NCBI RefSeq assembly: GCF_965218685.1
Contig: NZ_OZ244657.1
Location: 2,356,001 to 2,420,000 of the forward strand
Origin: Thalassobius sp965218685
GTDB lineage: Bacteria > Pseudomonadota > Alphaproteobacteria > Rhodobacterales > Rhodobacteraceae
Length of the DNA stretch: 64,000 bases
Direction: 5' to 3'
Numbering within the stretch: position 1 is the stretch's first letter; every line of letters starts with the position of its first letter. Below the pieces are notes generated by a model, which was not told the DNA's origin, searched no databases, and was given only the letters and a program-made list of their open reading frames with translations. The position numbers and the translations under genes were made by a program. Below are positions 42,986 through 51,191 of the stretch, one piece after another.

Positions 42986-43073
42986 GCGGAGAGACAGGGA
43001 TTCGAACCCTGGGTGGGCTTGCACCCACAACGGTTTTCGAGACCGCCCCGTTCGACCACTCCGGCACCTCTCC
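42984..43073 (-). tRNA. tRNA-Ser(CGA)
   Basis: A 90-base class II tRNA read on the minus strand. The acceptor strand GGAGAGG pairs with TCTCTCC, then discriminator G and an encoded CCA. The D arm contains the AGTGGTCGAAC region. The anticodon stem is GCGGT/ACCGT with loop CTCGAAA, giving anticodon CGA for UCG codons. A long variable arm (GTGGGTGCAAGCCCAC) and the T arm CAGGGTTCGAATCCCTG follow. The long variable arm confirms serine identity. Confidence 0.97.
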
Positions 43074-43167
43074 GCGGGGGTCTGGTGGAGGCGTTTAAAG
43101 GCTCTTTTCACGAGTGGCAAGTGCGATTTGCATTGTTTCTGCGAAGTTTTTTTCTAATTTGAAGGCC

Positions 43168-44049
43168 ATGTATACCAATTTATTTAAACTCTCTGATCCC
43201 ATTCGCGCAGTGTTTGCGCCACTGGGTCTTGTTTTGTTGGCTCTGGTGGTGATTTTAACCCCGGCCAATCATGCGCAGGCCGCCGAGCGCGCGGATGTTG
43301 CGCGCTTTCTGGAGGTGACAGGATTTGATGTCGCTCTGGAATCAATGGGTCTTGGCGCCAAGAAAGCGCCCGAGATGCTGGGGCGGGATCCGGGTGATTT
43401 CGGAATCATGTGGAACCGCGTGGTCGAGGACGTGATGCGCCCGGCAGAAATCGTGGCCACGGCCACGGACATGCTGGAACAGACGCTGAACCAGGAAATG
43501 CTGGATCATGCTCTGGACTTTTATGGTTCCGCACTGGGCCAGCAGGTGGTGCGTGTCGAAAACGCATCGCACATGATTGAAGACGAAGCTTCCAAGTCTG
43601 AAGCCGGGCAAGAGATCGTCTCGGCTCTGGTGCGGGTCGGGGCCGAGGGCAGCGCCCGACTGGATTATCTGCGGCGTATGAACAATGCGGTGGACAGCGA
43701 TGGGATGTCCTTGCGAGCGGTGCAGGAAATCCAGATCCGGTTCCTGCTGACGGCTGCCGCGCACGGGGTAATCGCCCTGCAAATGGACGAGAAGGACATG
43801 CGCGCCTTTTTCCGCCAACAAGAAACGCAGACTCGCGCGGCGATCATGGCCAATGCCATGGCCAATGCGGCCTATACTTATCAGTCCCTCAGCGACGAGG
43901 AGCTGCGCCAGTACACCGAGGCGCTGGAAGCCCCGCAGATGCAAGAGGTTTACCGGCTGGTGAACGCCATCCAATTCGAGATTACCGCGCATCGCTATGA
44001 AATACTGGCGGCGCGCATGGCTGATTTACGACCGTCAGAAGAATTGTAG
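43168..44049 (+). CDS. DUF2059 protein, exported
   Basis: A 293-residue predicted periplasmic protein. A hydrophobic segment at about 15-40 ending in HAQAAE looks like a signal peptide. The mature part is helical, with the DUF2059-type segments MLDHALDFYGSALGQQVVRVE and LSDEELRQYTEAL. The function of the family is unknown. The ATG at 43168 is chosen because it puts the signal peptide at the N-terminus; the ribosome site (GAAGG) is weak. A paralogue follows 10 bp downstream. Confidence 0.82.
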   Translation: MYTNLFKLSDPIRAVFAPLGLVLLALVVILTPANHAQAAERADVARFLEVTGFDVALESMGLGAKKAPEMLGRDPGDFGIMWNRVVEDVMRPAEIVATATDMLEQTLNQEMLDHALDFYGSALGQQVVRVENASHMIEDEASKSEAGQEIVSALVRVGAEGSARLDYLRRMNNAVDSDGMSLRAVQEIQIRFLLTAAAHGVIALQMDEKDMRAFFRQQETQTRAAIMANAMANAAYTYQSLSDEELRQYTEALEAPQMQEVYRLVNAIQFEITAHRYEILAARMADLRPSEEL

Positions 44050-44059
44050 GACCTGATCT

Positions 44060-44854
44060 GTGAAACGTTTAATCAGTGTTCTGTGTGTAGTGCTTTGGGC
44101 ACTGCCTGCCGCGGCTGACCCGGTGCATTTGCACCGATTGCTGCGTATGGATGAGTTCGTTGAAGTGATGCGCCAAGAGGGGCTGAGCTTTGGCGAGGAG
44201 TTGGGCCAGGATCTGCTGCCAGATGGCGGCGGCAAGCTGTGGCATCAGCGTTTGGAGCGGCTTTACGAACTGGAGGGAATGCAGGGCGGCGTTGCCCAGG
44301 TCTTTGTTCAGTCCATGGATCCCAAGCTTAGCGCCGAGGCCGAAGCCTTTTTTGAAACGCCGCTAGGGCAACAGGTCGTGGCCTCGGAACTGGCAGCACG
44401 GCGCGCCATGCTGAACGCGGGCGTTGAAGAAGCCTCTCGCAATGAGGCCAAATCGCTGCCCCTGGCACGAGCGCGGGCACTGGCCGATTTCATAGATGCG
44501 AACGAGCTGGTGGAATACAACGTGATGGGGGGCATGACTGCGCAGCTTAGGTTTTTCCAGGGGCTGGCCCGGGGTGGCTATCTGGATATGACCGAAGAGG
44601 ACATCCTGGACGACGCCTGGGCCATCGAAGACGAACTGCGTACCGATACCCAGGAATGGTTGATGGGGTACCTGATGCTGTCCTTCGAGCCTCAGTCGAT
44701 CGAAGAAATCAACGCCTACACCAAATTTGCGCGCACACCGCCCGGACGTGCGGTGACGCAGGCGATTTTCCAAGCCTATGACAGGATGTATGCGGATTTG
44801 TCGCTGGCGCTTGGGTGGGCGCTTGCCGTTCAGGCCCTCGGAGAAGAGCTCTAG
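44060..44854 (+). CDS. DUF2059-like exported protein, paralogue of the preceding gene
   Basis: 264 residues. The signal peptide is short (MKRLISVLCVVLWALPAAAD). The mature part is helical and repeats the layout of the upstream protein: an AEAEAFFETPLGQQVVASE segment aligns with its DFYGSALGQQVVRVE. It probably arose by tandem duplication, and the 10-bp gap suggests co-transcription. The function is unknown; envelope location is inferred from the signal peptides. Confidence 0.8.
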   Translation: MKRLISVLCVVLWALPAAADPVHLHRLLRMDEFVEVMRQEGLSFGEELGQDLLPDGGGKLWHQRLERLYELEGMQGGVAQVFVQSMDPKLSAEAEAFFETPLGQQVVASELAARRAMLNAGVEEASRNEAKSLPLARARALADFIDANELVEYNVMGGMTAQLRFFQGLARGGYLDMTEEDILDDAWAIEDELRTDTQEWLMGYLMLSFEPQSIEEINAYTKFARTPPGRAVTQAIFQAYDRMYADLSLALGWALAVQALGEEL

Positions 44855-45050
44855 GCGATTTTCCATTATTTTGCTGGGTTTTGGCTTGACTTTGTATCTA
44901 TTCCAGAGGAAAAGCGCGCATCTCGGGCTGGGGGAACCTTGCCCGTGTTGTTGTTAATGACGTCTTAAATGACGCGCTGTTCGAGGTGGCATAAGCCGTA
45001 AACTCCTGATGACGGGGACCACAGAACGCGGGAAAATGAAGGAAAAGCAA

Positions 45051-45650
45051 ATGTTTGCGGTCCTAAAAACCGGCGGCAAGCAGTACAAGGTTCAAGCGGG
45101 CGATATTCTGCGCGTTGAGAAACTGGCTGCTGATGCAGGTGAAACTATCCAATTCAACGAGATTCTGATGCTGGGCGGCGATAACCTCGTCGTGGGCGCG
45201 CCTCTGGTTGACGATGCTGGCGTTCAGGCCGAGGTCGTAGATCAGATCAAGGGCGACAAAGTCATCAACTTCGTCAAGCGCCGTCGTAAGCACAGCTCGA
45301 AGCGCACCAAGGGTCACCGTCAGCAACTGACGCTGATCAAGGTCACTGACATTCTGTCCTCGGGCGCTGCTGCCTCGGGCGTCAAAGCAGCCATCGGCGC
45401 GGGTTCCGCTCCGGCCGCTGCTGCTCCTGCTGCTGCACCGGCCGCAGCTGGCGCGGACGATCTGAAAGCGCTGTCGGGTGTTGGCCCCGCGCTGGAGAAG
45501 AAGCTGCTCGCCGCTGGCGTCACCAGCTTTGCCCAAATCGCAGCCTGGACCGAGGCCGATATCGCCGAGTTCGACGAAAAACTGTCGTTCAAAGGCCGTA
45601 TCGAGCGCGAAGGCTGGGTGGAACAGGCCAAAGAACTGGCCGCTAAGTAA
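45051..45650 (+). CDS. rplU: 50S ribosomal protein L21 with C-terminal extension
   Basis: 199 residues. Residues 1-103 are ordinary L21 (MFAVLKTGGKQYKVQAGD; VKRRRKHSSKRTKGHRQQLT). An Ala-rich linker and a helix-hairpin-helix-like domain (DDLKALSGVGPALEKKLLAAG) follow, about twice the length of E. coli L21. Such an extension is known from alphaproteobacteria. The ATG at 45051 begins the conserved L21 start and has AAGGAA upstream. rpmA follows 13 bp later. Confidence 0.95.
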   Translation: MFAVLKTGGKQYKVQAGDILRVEKLAADAGETIQFNEILMLGGDNLVVGAPLVDDAGVQAEVVDQIKGDKVINFVKRRRKHSSKRTKGHRQQLTLIKVTDILSSGAAASGVKAAIGAGSAPAAAAPAAAPAAAGADDLKALSGVGPALEKKLLAAGVTSFAQIAAWTEADIAEFDEKLSFKGRIEREGWVEQAKELAAK

Positions 45651-45663
45651 GGAGTAACGACTC

Positions 45664-45933
45664 ATGGCACACAAGAAAGCTGGCGGCTCATCCCGTAACG
45701 GTCGCGACTCTGCTGGTCGCCGCCTTGGCGTAAAACTGTATGGTGGTCAGGCCGCTATCCCTGGAAACATCATCGCGCGTCAGCGCGGCACCAAGTGGTG
45801 GCCGGGTGAAGGCGTTGGCATGGGACGTGACCACACGATCTTTGCTACCGTCGAAGGCAAAGTGACCTTCCACAAGGGCCTGAAAGGCCGCACCTTTATT
45901 TCGGTTCTGCCAGTGGCGGAGGCCGCTGAGTAA
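45664..45933 (+). CDS. rpmA: 50S ribosomal protein L27
   Basis: An 89-residue L27 starting MAHKKAGGSSRNGRDSAGRR, with VKLYGGQAAIPGNIIARQRG and GMGRDHTIFA. L27 reaches the peptidyl-transferase centre. There is no N-terminal extension needing processing. AAGGAG lies before the ATG, and a terminator follows the stop. Confidence 0.98.
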   Translation: MAHKKAGGSSRNGRDSAGRRLGVKLYGGQAAIPGNIIARQRGTKWWPGEGVGMGRDHTIFATVEGKVTFHKGLKGRTFISVLPVAEAAE

Positions 45934-45958
45934 GCCGACCTTAAGGGCATAAGTTCAT

Positions 45959-45991
45959 AAGGGGATCGGCAAACCGCCGGTCCCCTTTTTC
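45959..45991 (+). terminator. Intrinsic terminator after rpmA
   Basis: GGGGATCGGC and GCCGGTCCCC form a 10-bp stem with one G-U pair around AAACC, followed by TTTTT. It ends the rplU-rpmA unit. Confidence 0.92.
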
Positions 45992-46008
45992 GTTCAAGGA
46001 GGCAACCA

Positions 46009-46245
46009 ATGTTCGTTGCCGGACTGTTTTACAATCTGACTGACCATCTCCGCACCCTGGGAACGGTGCGCGGGCTGGACGTCCCTGAGCATGTCGCAAA
46101 TGTTACTGGCGACACCCCTAGTAATTGGCGTTTCGTGCGCCATCTGTTTGACAATATTCGGTTTTACCTTGGGCTAGCCGCTGTGGAGGAGACAGCGTTC
46201 AGGCTCGAATGGGTGAAGTCCCGGCGTATTTTGGGAGGAATTTGA
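46009..46245 (+). CDS. Small hypothetical protein
   Basis: A 78-residue protein with no recognised domain; it contains FYNLTDHLRTLGTVRGLDV and a hydrophobic stretch around FYLGLAAVEETAF. A strong AAGGAGG ribosome site lies 7 bp before the ATG, and the acetyltransferase gene starts 2 bp after the stop. Both features support translation. A function cannot be given. Confidence 0.65.
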   Translation: MFVAGLFYNLTDHLRTLGTVRGLDVPEHVANVTGDTPSNWRFVRHLFDNIRFYLGLAAVEETAFRLEWVKSRRILGGI

Positions 46246-46246
46246 A

Positions 46247-46786
46247 ATGATGTTGGACAAGATCACCAACCAGCCCGTGATTGAAACGGACAGGTTCGAC
46301 CTGCGTCCTCTGCGCAAGTCCGATCTGGGGTTGATTGACATGTACTGCTCGGATCCGCGGGTGGCGAAAAATACACGTTCGATCCCGCACCCGCTGCCGC
46401 CCGGTGCCACCGAGGCGATGATCGTGCGTTCGATGGAAGACGAACGCACCGAGGATGTCTGGGCCATTGATGGCACCAAACAGGGCGCGTGCGAGGTCAT
46501 GGGGCTGATCATGCTGGACCACATGGACCGCAACCAGTCCGAGATCCGCTATTGGGTTGCGCCGGCGTTCTGGAATACCGGCGTGGCCTCGCAGGCGGTG
46601 ACGGCCCTGATCGAGGCTAACCCGCAGGACAGCGCCACGATGTTTGCCGAGGTGTTTCAGGACAACCCTGCCTCGGCCCGTGTGCTGACGAACTGTGGAT
46701 TTGAATACCTGGGCGATGCCGAAACGTTTTCGGTTGCGCGAAACAGCAAGGTCCAGACCTGGACCTATAGCCGCAAATTGGATTGA
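46247..46786 (+). CDS. GNAT-family acetyltransferase (RimJ/RimL-like)
   Basis: A 179-residue acyltransferase. The N-terminal RFDLRPLRKSDLGLI, the central IRYWVAPAFWNTGVASQA with the acetyl-CoA loop region, and FQDNPASARVLTNCGFEYLG near the end are typical of RimJ/RimL-type GNATs. The target is unknown. Genes of this kind commonly lie between rpmA and obgE in Rhodobacterales. Two adjacent ATGs follow a GGAGGAA site. Confidence 0.9.
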   Translation: MMLDKITNQPVIETDRFDLRPLRKSDLGLIDMYCSDPRVAKNTRSIPHPLPPGATEAMIVRSMEDERTEDVWAIDGTKQGACEVMGLIMLDHMDRNQSEIRYWVAPAFWNTGVASQAVTALIEANPQDSATMFAEVFQDNPASARVLTNCGFEYLGDAETFSVARNSKVQTWTYSRKLD

Positions 46787-46834
46787 GCAAAGACCGGATT
46801 GCGAACAACCGGACCTTTGCGTTAGGAGACGACC

Positions 46835-47872
46835 ATGAAATTTCTTGATCTCGCAAAGGTCTATATCCGGTCCGGTTCGGGCGGAGGGGGCTGCATCAGC
46901 TTCCGCCGCGAGAAGTATATCGAATATGGCGGCCCCGATGGGGGTGACGGTGGCGGTGGCGGCTCGGTCTGGGCCGAGGCTGTCGAAGGGCTGAACACGC
47001 TGATTGATTTCCGCTATCAGCAGCATTTCTTTGCCGATAACGGCCGTCCGGGCATGGGCAACCAGCGCACCGGCGCCGATGGCAAAGACATCATCCTGAA
47101 GGTACCGGTCGGAACCGAGGTTCTGGACGAAGATCAGGAAACGGTGATTGCGGACATGACCGAAGTCGGCCAGCGCGTGTTGCTGGCCAAGGGTGGTAAC
47201 GGCGGCTGGGGCAATCTGCATTTCAAATCCTCGACCAACCAGGCGCCGCGCCGGTCCAATCCGGGGCAGGAGGGCGTAGAGCGGACGCTGTGGCTGCGGT
47301 TGAAACTGATCGCAGACGTTGGCCTGCTGGGCTTGCCGAATGCCGGTAAATCGACCTTTCTGGCGGCCACGTCGAACGCACGGCCCAAGATTGCGGACTA
47401 TCCCTTTACCACCCTGCACCCCAATCTGGGCGTTGTGGGGATCGATGGCGTGGAATTCGTCGTGGCGGACATCCCCGGCCTGATCGAGGGTGCCAGCGAA
47501 GGCCGTGGTCTGGGCGATCTGTTCCTGGGTCACGTTGAACGCTGTGCGGTTCTGCTGCATCTTGTCGACGGCAGCTCGGGCACGCTGATCGAGGATTACC
47601 ACACAATCATTGGTGAGCTTGAGGCCTATGGCGGCGCGTTGGCCGAAAAACCGCGCATTACCGTTCTGAACAAGATCGACACGCTGGATGACGAGGAACG
47701 CGCCTTTCTGAAGGAAGAGCTGGAAACCGCCAGTGGTGAATCAGTCATGCTGATGTCGGGCGTCTCGCGCGAGGGGACGGACAACGTGCTACGCGCGTTG
47801 CGGGCTCAGATCGACGACAACCGCTTGCGACAAAAGAAAACCGAAGACGAGGATGAAGCGTGGCGACCCTGA
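46835..47872 (+). CDS. obgE: Obg family GTPase
   Basis: 345 residues. The glycine-rich Obg fold (SGSGGGGCISFRREKYIEYG) covers about 1-158. The GTPase domain has the P-loop GLPNAGKSTFLAA, the switch TTLHP, the G3 motif DIPGLIEGASEGRGLG, and NKID. The short C-terminus ends in acidic and basic residues. ObgE acts in 50S assembly and in the stringent response. Its end overlaps proB by 13 bp. Confidence 0.97.
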   Translation: MKFLDLAKVYIRSGSGGGGCISFRREKYIEYGGPDGGDGGGGGSVWAEAVEGLNTLIDFRYQQHFFADNGRPGMGNQRTGADGKDIILKVPVGTEVLDEDQETVIADMTEVGQRVLLAKGGNGGWGNLHFKSSTNQAPRRSNPGQEGVERTLWLRLKLIADVGLLGLPNAGKSTFLAATSNARPKIADYPFTTLHPNLGVVGIDGVEFVVADIPGLIEGASEGRGLGDLFLGHVERCAVLLHLVDGSSGTLIEDYHTIIGELEAYGGALAEKPRITVLNKIDTLDDEERAFLKEELETASGESVMLMSGVSREGTDNVLRALRAQIDDNRLRQKKTEDEDEAWRP

Positions 47873-48966
47873 CCGCAGCCAAACGTCTTGTGATCAAGAT
47901 TGGCTCGGCCCTGTTGGTGGACCGGGAAAGCGGCGCTTTGCGCGACGAATGGCTAAAGGCGCTGGCTGCTGATGTGGCGTGGCTCAAGGGGCAGGGCAAG
48001 GACGTGGTTCTGGTCTCGTCCGGGTCAATCGCATTGGGGCGCCGGGTGCTGAACCTGCCGCAAAGCGATCTGGCGCTGGAGCAATCTCAGGCTGCCGCGG
48101 CCGTGGGGCAAATTCGTCTGGCGCGCGCCTACCAAGAGGCGCTGAACCCCTATGACATCACCACTGGGCAGGTGCTGGTGACGCTAGAGGACAGCGAAAA
48201 CCGCCGTCGTTATTTGAATACCCGTGCCACGCTGAACCAGTTGATCGGGCTGGGCGTCGTGCCCATCGTCAATGAAAACGATACCGTAGCCACGGACGAA
48301 ATTCGCTATGGTGACAACGACCGTCTGGCCGCCCAGATCGCCGTGACCGTGGGCGCTGACCAGCTGATTTTGTTGTCGGATGTCGATGGGTTTTACTCGG
48401 CCAACCCACAGCAGGACTCCAGTGCGCTGCGCTTTGATATTATCGAGCACATCACCCCCCAGATCGAGGCCATGGCCGGCGAGGGGGTCTCGGGCCTGTC
48501 CAAGGGCGGTATGGTGACAAAGCTGATGGCGGCCAAGATGGCCATCGCCGGGGGCTGTACCATGGCGATCACCGAAGGCTCGGTCATGCGGCCCCTGACT
48601 GCATTGGAAAAGGGCGCGAATGCCACGTGGTTCCTGGCGCAAAGTGATCCGCACCAGGCCCGAAAGCGTTGGATTCATTCAATGAAACCGCGCGGAGAGA
48701 TTACCGTGGACGCAGGCGCTGTCACTGCTCTGCATGCAGGAAACAGCCTGCTGCCCGCCGGTGTCAGCACCATAAAAGGAGCCTTTGGCCGCGGAGACCC
48801 CGTGGCCATCCTGGGCCCAGATGGGCACAAGCTTGGACAGGGGCTTAGCCGATATACCGCGGCCGAGGCTCTTCAGATCAAGGGTCACCGACTAGAGCAG
48901 ATCGAAGATCTGCTGGGCTATTCGGGCCGGGGTGCCTTGATCCATCGCGATGACATGGCGCTTTGA
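47860..48966 (+). CDS. proB: Glutamate 5-kinase
   Basis: A 368-residue enzyme for the first step of proline synthesis, making glutamyl-5-phosphate. The amino-acid-kinase domain has RLVIKIGSALLV, LVSSGSIALG, PIVNENDTVATDEIRYGDND and GLSKGGMVTKL. A PUA domain forms the last about 95 residues (RGEITVDAGAVTALHAG). It starts with GTG inside the obgE gene and is followed by proA 42 bp later. Confidence 0.97.
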   Translation: MATLTAAKRLVIKIGSALLVDRESGALRDEWLKALAADVAWLKGQGKDVVLVSSGSIALGRRVLNLPQSDLALEQSQAAAAVGQIRLARAYQEALNPYDITTGQVLVTLEDSENRRRYLNTRATLNQLIGLGVVPIVNENDTVATDEIRYGDNDRLAAQIAVTVGADQLILLSDVDGFYSANPQQDSSALRFDIIEHITPQIEAMAGEGVSGLSKGGMVTKLMAAKMAIAGGCTMAITEGSVMRPLTALEKGANATWFLAQSDPHQARKRWIHSMKPRGEITVDAGAVTALHAGNSLLPAGVSTIKGAFGRGDPVAILGPDGHKLGQGLSRYTAAEALQIKGHRLEQIEDLLGYSGRGALIHRDDMAL

Positions 48967-49008
48967 CGCCACCAAAGATACACTGACACGGGAACCGGAG
49001 GTCAGAAC

Positions 49009-50262
49009 ATGAAAGACGCAACCGATATTCACCAGATGATGCTGGACCTGGGCGCGCGCGCCAAGGCCGCCGCCGCCGAGCTGGGATATGCCAGCGCCGA
49101 GCGTAAACACGCCGCACTGATTGGCGCCGCCGATGCGGTGTGGAAAAACCGCGCGGCCATCATCGAAGCTAACGCCAAGGATTTGGACTATGGCCGCGAA
49201 AAGGGGCTGAGTCCCGCCATGATGGACCGCCTGATGCTGGACGAAGACCGCATCATGGGGATCGTCAATGGCCTGCGCGCCGTCGCCGAACAGGCCGATC
49301 CGGTGGGCGAGGTTCTTGCAGAATGGGACATGCCTTCGGGGCTGCATATCCGCCGCGTGCGCACCCCGCTGGGTGTCATCGGCGTGATCTATGAAAGCCG
49401 CCCGAACGTCACAGCAGATGCCGGCGCATTGTGCCTGAAATCAGGGAATGCGGTGATCCTGCGGGGCGGCTCGGAAAGCTTCCACTCGTCTGGTGCGATC
49501 CACGCCTGCCTGGTCGAAGGTCTGCGCGCCGCCAATTTGCCCGAGGACGCGGTGCAGCTGGTGCCGACGCGTGACCGTGCGGCGGTTCAGGAATTGCTGA
49601 CCATGACCGACTATGTGGACGTGATCGTGCCCCGTGGCGGCAAAGGCTTGGTTGGGCTTGTGCAGCGAGAGGCTCGCGTTCCGGTATTCGCGCATCTTGA
49701 AGGCATCGTGCATATCTATGTGGATAAGGACGCTGACCCGAAAAAGGCGATGGACGTGGTGCTGAATGCCAAGACCCGCCGCACGGGTATTTGTGGCGCC
49801 GCGGAATGTCTGCTGATTCACAAGGACATTGCCGATGGTCTGGGCGCCGATCTGGTTTCTGCTCTGATGCAGGCCGGTGTCGAGGTGCGCGCAGAAGGGT
49901 TGAACGGCTCGGTCCCTGCCCAGGCCGAGGATTGGGGCAAAGAGTATCTGGACTCGATCATTGCCGCCAAGGTAGTGGACGATCTGGATGGTGCGATTGC
50001 GCATATCCGGCAGTACAGCTCCAGCCATACCGATTGCGTGATTACCGAGAATGACGCCGTGGCAGACCGGTTCTTTGAACGTCTGGACAGCGCGATTCTG
50101 ATGCGCAATGCCTCGACCCAGTTCGCCGATGGCGGAGAGTTTGGCATGGGAGCTGAAATCGGTATCGCGACTGGCAAAATGCACGCTCGCGGCCCGGTGG
50201 GCGCCGCTCAGCTGACCAGCTTCAAGTATCTGGTCGAGGGCGACGGCACCACGCGTCCCTAA
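49009..50262 (+). CDS. proA: Glutamate-5-semialdehyde dehydrogenase
   Basis: A 417-residue NADPH-dependent gamma-glutamyl-phosphate reductase, the second step of proline synthesis. Family segments are PLGVIGVIYESRPNVTADA, KSGNAVILRGGSE, VIVPRGGKGLV, the nucleophile cysteine in TGICGAAECLL, and FADGGEFGMGAEIGI. An ACCGGAGG ribosome site precedes the ATG. It closes the obgE-proB-proA unit and converges on the chpT-like gene. Confidence 0.97.
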   Translation: MKDATDIHQMMLDLGARAKAAAAELGYASAERKHAALIGAADAVWKNRAAIIEANAKDLDYGREKGLSPAMMDRLMLDEDRIMGIVNGLRAVAEQADPVGEVLAEWDMPSGLHIRRVRTPLGVIGVIYESRPNVTADAGALCLKSGNAVILRGGSESFHSSGAIHACLVEGLRAANLPEDAVQLVPTRDRAAVQELLTMTDYVDVIVPRGGKGLVGLVQREARVPVFAHLEGIVHIYVDKDADPKKAMDVVLNAKTRRTGICGAAECLLIHKDIADGLGADLVSALMQAGVEVRAEGLNGSVPAQAEDWGKEYLDSIIAAKVVDDLDGAIAHIRQYSSSHTDCVITENDAVADRFFERLDSAILMRNASTQFADGGEFGMGAEIGIATGKMHARGPVGAAQLTSFKYLVEGDGTTRP

Positions 50263-50268
50263 ATGTCA

Positions 50269-50880
50269 CTAGAAAAACAGGGCTAGCTCTGTCTCGGTCC
50301 GTTTGACCTTGGCAGAGCGCCCCTGCGCGACCAGGCTGGCGGGAAACAGAAGGAATTGCACCTCAGAGGGTTTGACCTCGTCCCCGGTGCTTTTGCCCGT
50401 CATCTGCGCCATCAATGCGTCCGTCAGGGCGATCCGTCGGCCAGTGCATGAAATCTCCCACATGCCCAGTGAATGATTGATCGAGATCCGTCCGCCATAA
50501 GGCAGCGCGGTTTCCAGGCAAAGCGCGCCCAGAAAAGCCGATTGCAGGCCCGCGCGATCAGGGTCGATGTCGGAGTCCAGCTCATAGGTGATCCGCCCAC
50601 CCTCGGACAGATCCCGCAAGATCGAATAGGCCTCGCCCATGTTGACCTGTTGGTCCTGCGAGGCCTTGCCAAAAGCAATGCGGAAAAATTTGACCCGGGC
50701 TGTGGCGTTTTGCACGCTTTGCGCGATCAGCTGCATCTCGGGGGTTTGGGGGTGGCCCATCTGCAACAGCTCCAGCCCGTTGCCAATCGCGCCGATGGGG
50801 CTGATCAGATCGTGGCACACGCGCGACCCTATCAAAGCGCTGAGATCAAGGCTATCGTTGGGCAAATCAACCTCCTTCAT
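50269..50880 (-). CDS. chpT: ChpT-like histidine phosphotransferase
   Basis: A 203-residue protein of the DHp-like phosphotransferase family. The phosphorylated histidine is in RVCHDLISPIGAIGNGLELL near residue 21. The C-terminal part resembles a degenerate kinase ATPase domain (SAFLGALCLETALPYGG), as in ChpT. In Caulobacter ChpT carries phosphate from CckA to CtrA; ctrA lies about 3.5 kb away here, which fits. The start at 50880 is chosen because a longer in-frame start would run through the divergent DUF3553 gene. No strong ribosome site is seen. Confidence 0.88.
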   Translation of the reverse strand: MKEVDLPNDSLDLSALIGSRVCHDLISPIGAIGNGLELLQMGHPQTPEMQLIAQSVQNATARVKFFRIAFGKASQDQQVNMGEAYSILRDLSEGGRITYELDSDIDPDRAGLQSAFLGALCLETALPYGGRISINHSLGMWEISCTGRRIALTDALMAQMTGKSTGDEVKPSEVQFLLFPASLVAQGRSAKVKRTETELALFF

Positions 50881-50893
50881 GGACGCACCGCCA

Positions 50894-51076
50894 ATGGACG
50901 ATCTGAACAGTTTTCTCGAACCCGGAATGCGGGTGAAACATCCAGGCCAGCCCGATTGGGGCACAGGGCAGGTGCAGTCCAACATTCATGGAAAAATCAC
51001 CGTTAATTTCCCCGAGGCCGGCAAAGTGGTCATTGATGGCTCTCGCATCTTGTTGATACCCGTGTTTGATGACTAA
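50894..51076 (+). CDS. DUF3553 protein
   Basis: A 60-residue protein starting MDDLNSFLEPGMRVKHPGQP and containing QVQSNIHGKITVNF and GKVVIDGSRILLIPVFD. This is the small DUF3553 family, resembling the CarD/UvrD C-terminal SH3-like fold. Family function is unknown. An in-frame ATG at 50879 is an alternative start. The starts of this gene and the divergent chpT-like gene are only 13 bp apart, so each promoter must lie inside the other gene. Confidence 0.85.
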   Translation: MDDLNSFLEPGMRVKHPGQPDWGTGQVQSNIHGKITVNFPEAGKVVIDGSRILLIPVFDD

Positions 51077-51082
51077 TAAGGG

Positions 51083-51097
51083 TTAATGAAAGCCTAA
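51083..51097 (+). promoter_or_regulatory. Candidate CtrA-type site upstream of olsB
   Basis: TTAA-N7-CTAA is one base off the TTAA-N7-TTAA CtrA motif and lies about 95 bp before the olsB start. A CTAA 6 bases upstream and a GCTAAGG downstream make the region rich in half-sites. Such AT-rich motifs occur by chance, so this is a weak call. Confidence 0.25.
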
Positions 51098-51191
51098 CAC
51101 TCGCTAAGGTTTAGTAAAGCCTTGATGCCCTACATTGATTTTCGCCAGGGCCTTGCGTAAAAGCGGCAAGAGCTTGCCTGGATCCACTGAA

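Noticed and set aside
42802..43059. 85-codon frame overlapping the tRNA-Ser gene
   Set aside because: It is mostly a translation of the tRNA and the palindrome, with no ribosome site.
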